DNA of 39,968 nucleotides from Candidatus Acutalibacter stercorigallinarum. GTDB taxonomy: Bacteria; Bacillota; Clostridia; Oscillospirales; Acutalibacteraceae. The position numbers and the translations under genes were made by a program. A model generated the notes under the pieces. The model made no database searches and was not told where the DNA came from. It saw only the letters and a list, made by a program, of their open reading frames with translations. How positions within the stretch are numbered: the stretch's first letter is position 1; the number at the start of each line of letters is the position of its first letter. The stretch is taken from positions 1-39,968 of the forward strand of contig DXIW01000002.1 of the NCBI GenBank assembly GCA_019112625.1. The letters are read 5' to 3'. This document shows positions 39,685 through 39,968 of the stretch, in pieces.

Positions 39685-39852
39685 CCCCCCGTCTCGCCTC
39701 CCGGCTCGGTCGGCTCGCGGCAGAGCGCCACTGGCGCTCGCTCACCCCCCTCCCACGCCTATACCTTTCTGGAAAGGAAAGCCGCACCGGCGCGGGAGGG
39801 GGAAGATTCTTCTATATATCTCATTTCAAAGGGGGCGATGCCCCCTTTGAAA
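39685..39852 (-). repeat. Composite covarying-hairpin repeat, copy 3
   Basis: On the minus strand it follows the 7574-7756 module order. The palindrome GAGCGCCAGTGGCGCTC is unchanged. The CTCCCACGCC / GGCGCGGGAG stem has a new centre, CTTTCTGGAAAG, that still pairs. The last hairpin is CAAAGGGGGC / GCCCCCTTTG. Confidence 0.85.
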
Positions 39853-39897
39853 CCCCTTTACGGTAGGCCCGGGCTAAGCGCGCCCTTGGGGGGATGT

Positions 39898-39968
39898 GCG
39901 CACGAGCCAAGTCTCACTGCCGTTCGACTTGCTCGGTCGAGTTTCGCATCCGCGAAACTCGCGGCAAG
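39898..39968. repeat. Dispersed hairpin element, copy E (runs off the window)
   Basis: It shares ACGAGYCAAGT and the CGAGTTTCG / CGAAACTCG hairpin with 7399-7465, including the CATCC loop, and ends in GCGGCAAG at the window edge. Confidence 0.8.

Noticed and set aside
1-39968. tRNA, rRNA, insertion sequences and phage genes
   Set aside because: No cloverleaf with a CCA end, no rRNA signature and no transposase, integrase or structural phage protein was recognised. This is by reading only, without a search tool.

Overview
The window looks like chromosome of a GC-rich, endospore-forming Bacillota, most likely an Oscillospirales gut bacterium close to Flavonifractor or Pseudoflavonifractor. That placement is inferred from several things together: high GC with strongly GC-biased third codon positions, a tricistronic GerA-type germinant receptor behind a sigma-G-like promoter, a PhoP/PhoR-linked pst operon, a holin-like type I toxin, and DegV and DUF1836 proteins. 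I see no rRNA, tRNA, CRISPR array, phage or insertion sequence.

Layout. 58-4442 (+): argS, an M18 aminopeptidase and a cytosolic GH13 glucosidase. 4439-4850: a compact type I toxin-antitoxin locus, with a 30-residue toxin on the minus strand and an antisense RNA on the plus strand from a perfect consensus promoter. 5155-6500 (-): an ECF sigma factor and its zinc-finger anti-sigma factor, with a likely autoregulated promoter. 6658-8255 (+): a YhhN-like membrane protein and a VOC protein, separated by a repeat cluster. 8346-15078 (-): the phosphate operon pstS-pstC-pstA-pstB-phoU-phoP-phoR, with Pho-box-like repeats and an attenuator-like hairpin after pstS; its PstS is circularly permuted. 15462-18939 (+): murE, murF and a VOC protein. 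19002-19958 (-): a membrane protein with a zinc-ribbon tail. 20114-20761 (+): a HAD hydrolase. 21495-25318 (-): a MacB-like ABC exporter. 25497-26990 (-): a secreted or anchored protein with three Ig-like repeats. 27079-27756 (-): a DUF421 protein, divergent from gerA-gerB-gerC (27867-31705, +). 32397-32936 (-): a DUF1836 regulator. 33089-37634 (+): pcrA and a GH78 alpha-L-rhamnosidase. 37711-38441 (+): a small HTH regulator that appears to start at ATC, with a membrane-protein partner and three evenly spaced operator-like repeats. 38519-39355 (+): a DegV protein.

The gaps at 7306-7874, 20797-21494, 31706-32360 and 39409-39968, plus part of 4860-5150, hold a family of modular hairpin repeats. 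Copies differ in stem sequence but keep pairing, which points to selection on DNA or RNA structure. They lie between transcription units and carry no convincing ORF.

The observations I find most unusual are the permuted PstS, the covarying repeats, the toxin-antitoxin locus in which both RNAs carry the same 5' hairpin sequence, and the ATC-initiated regulator. All calls come from reading the sequence; no database search was run.
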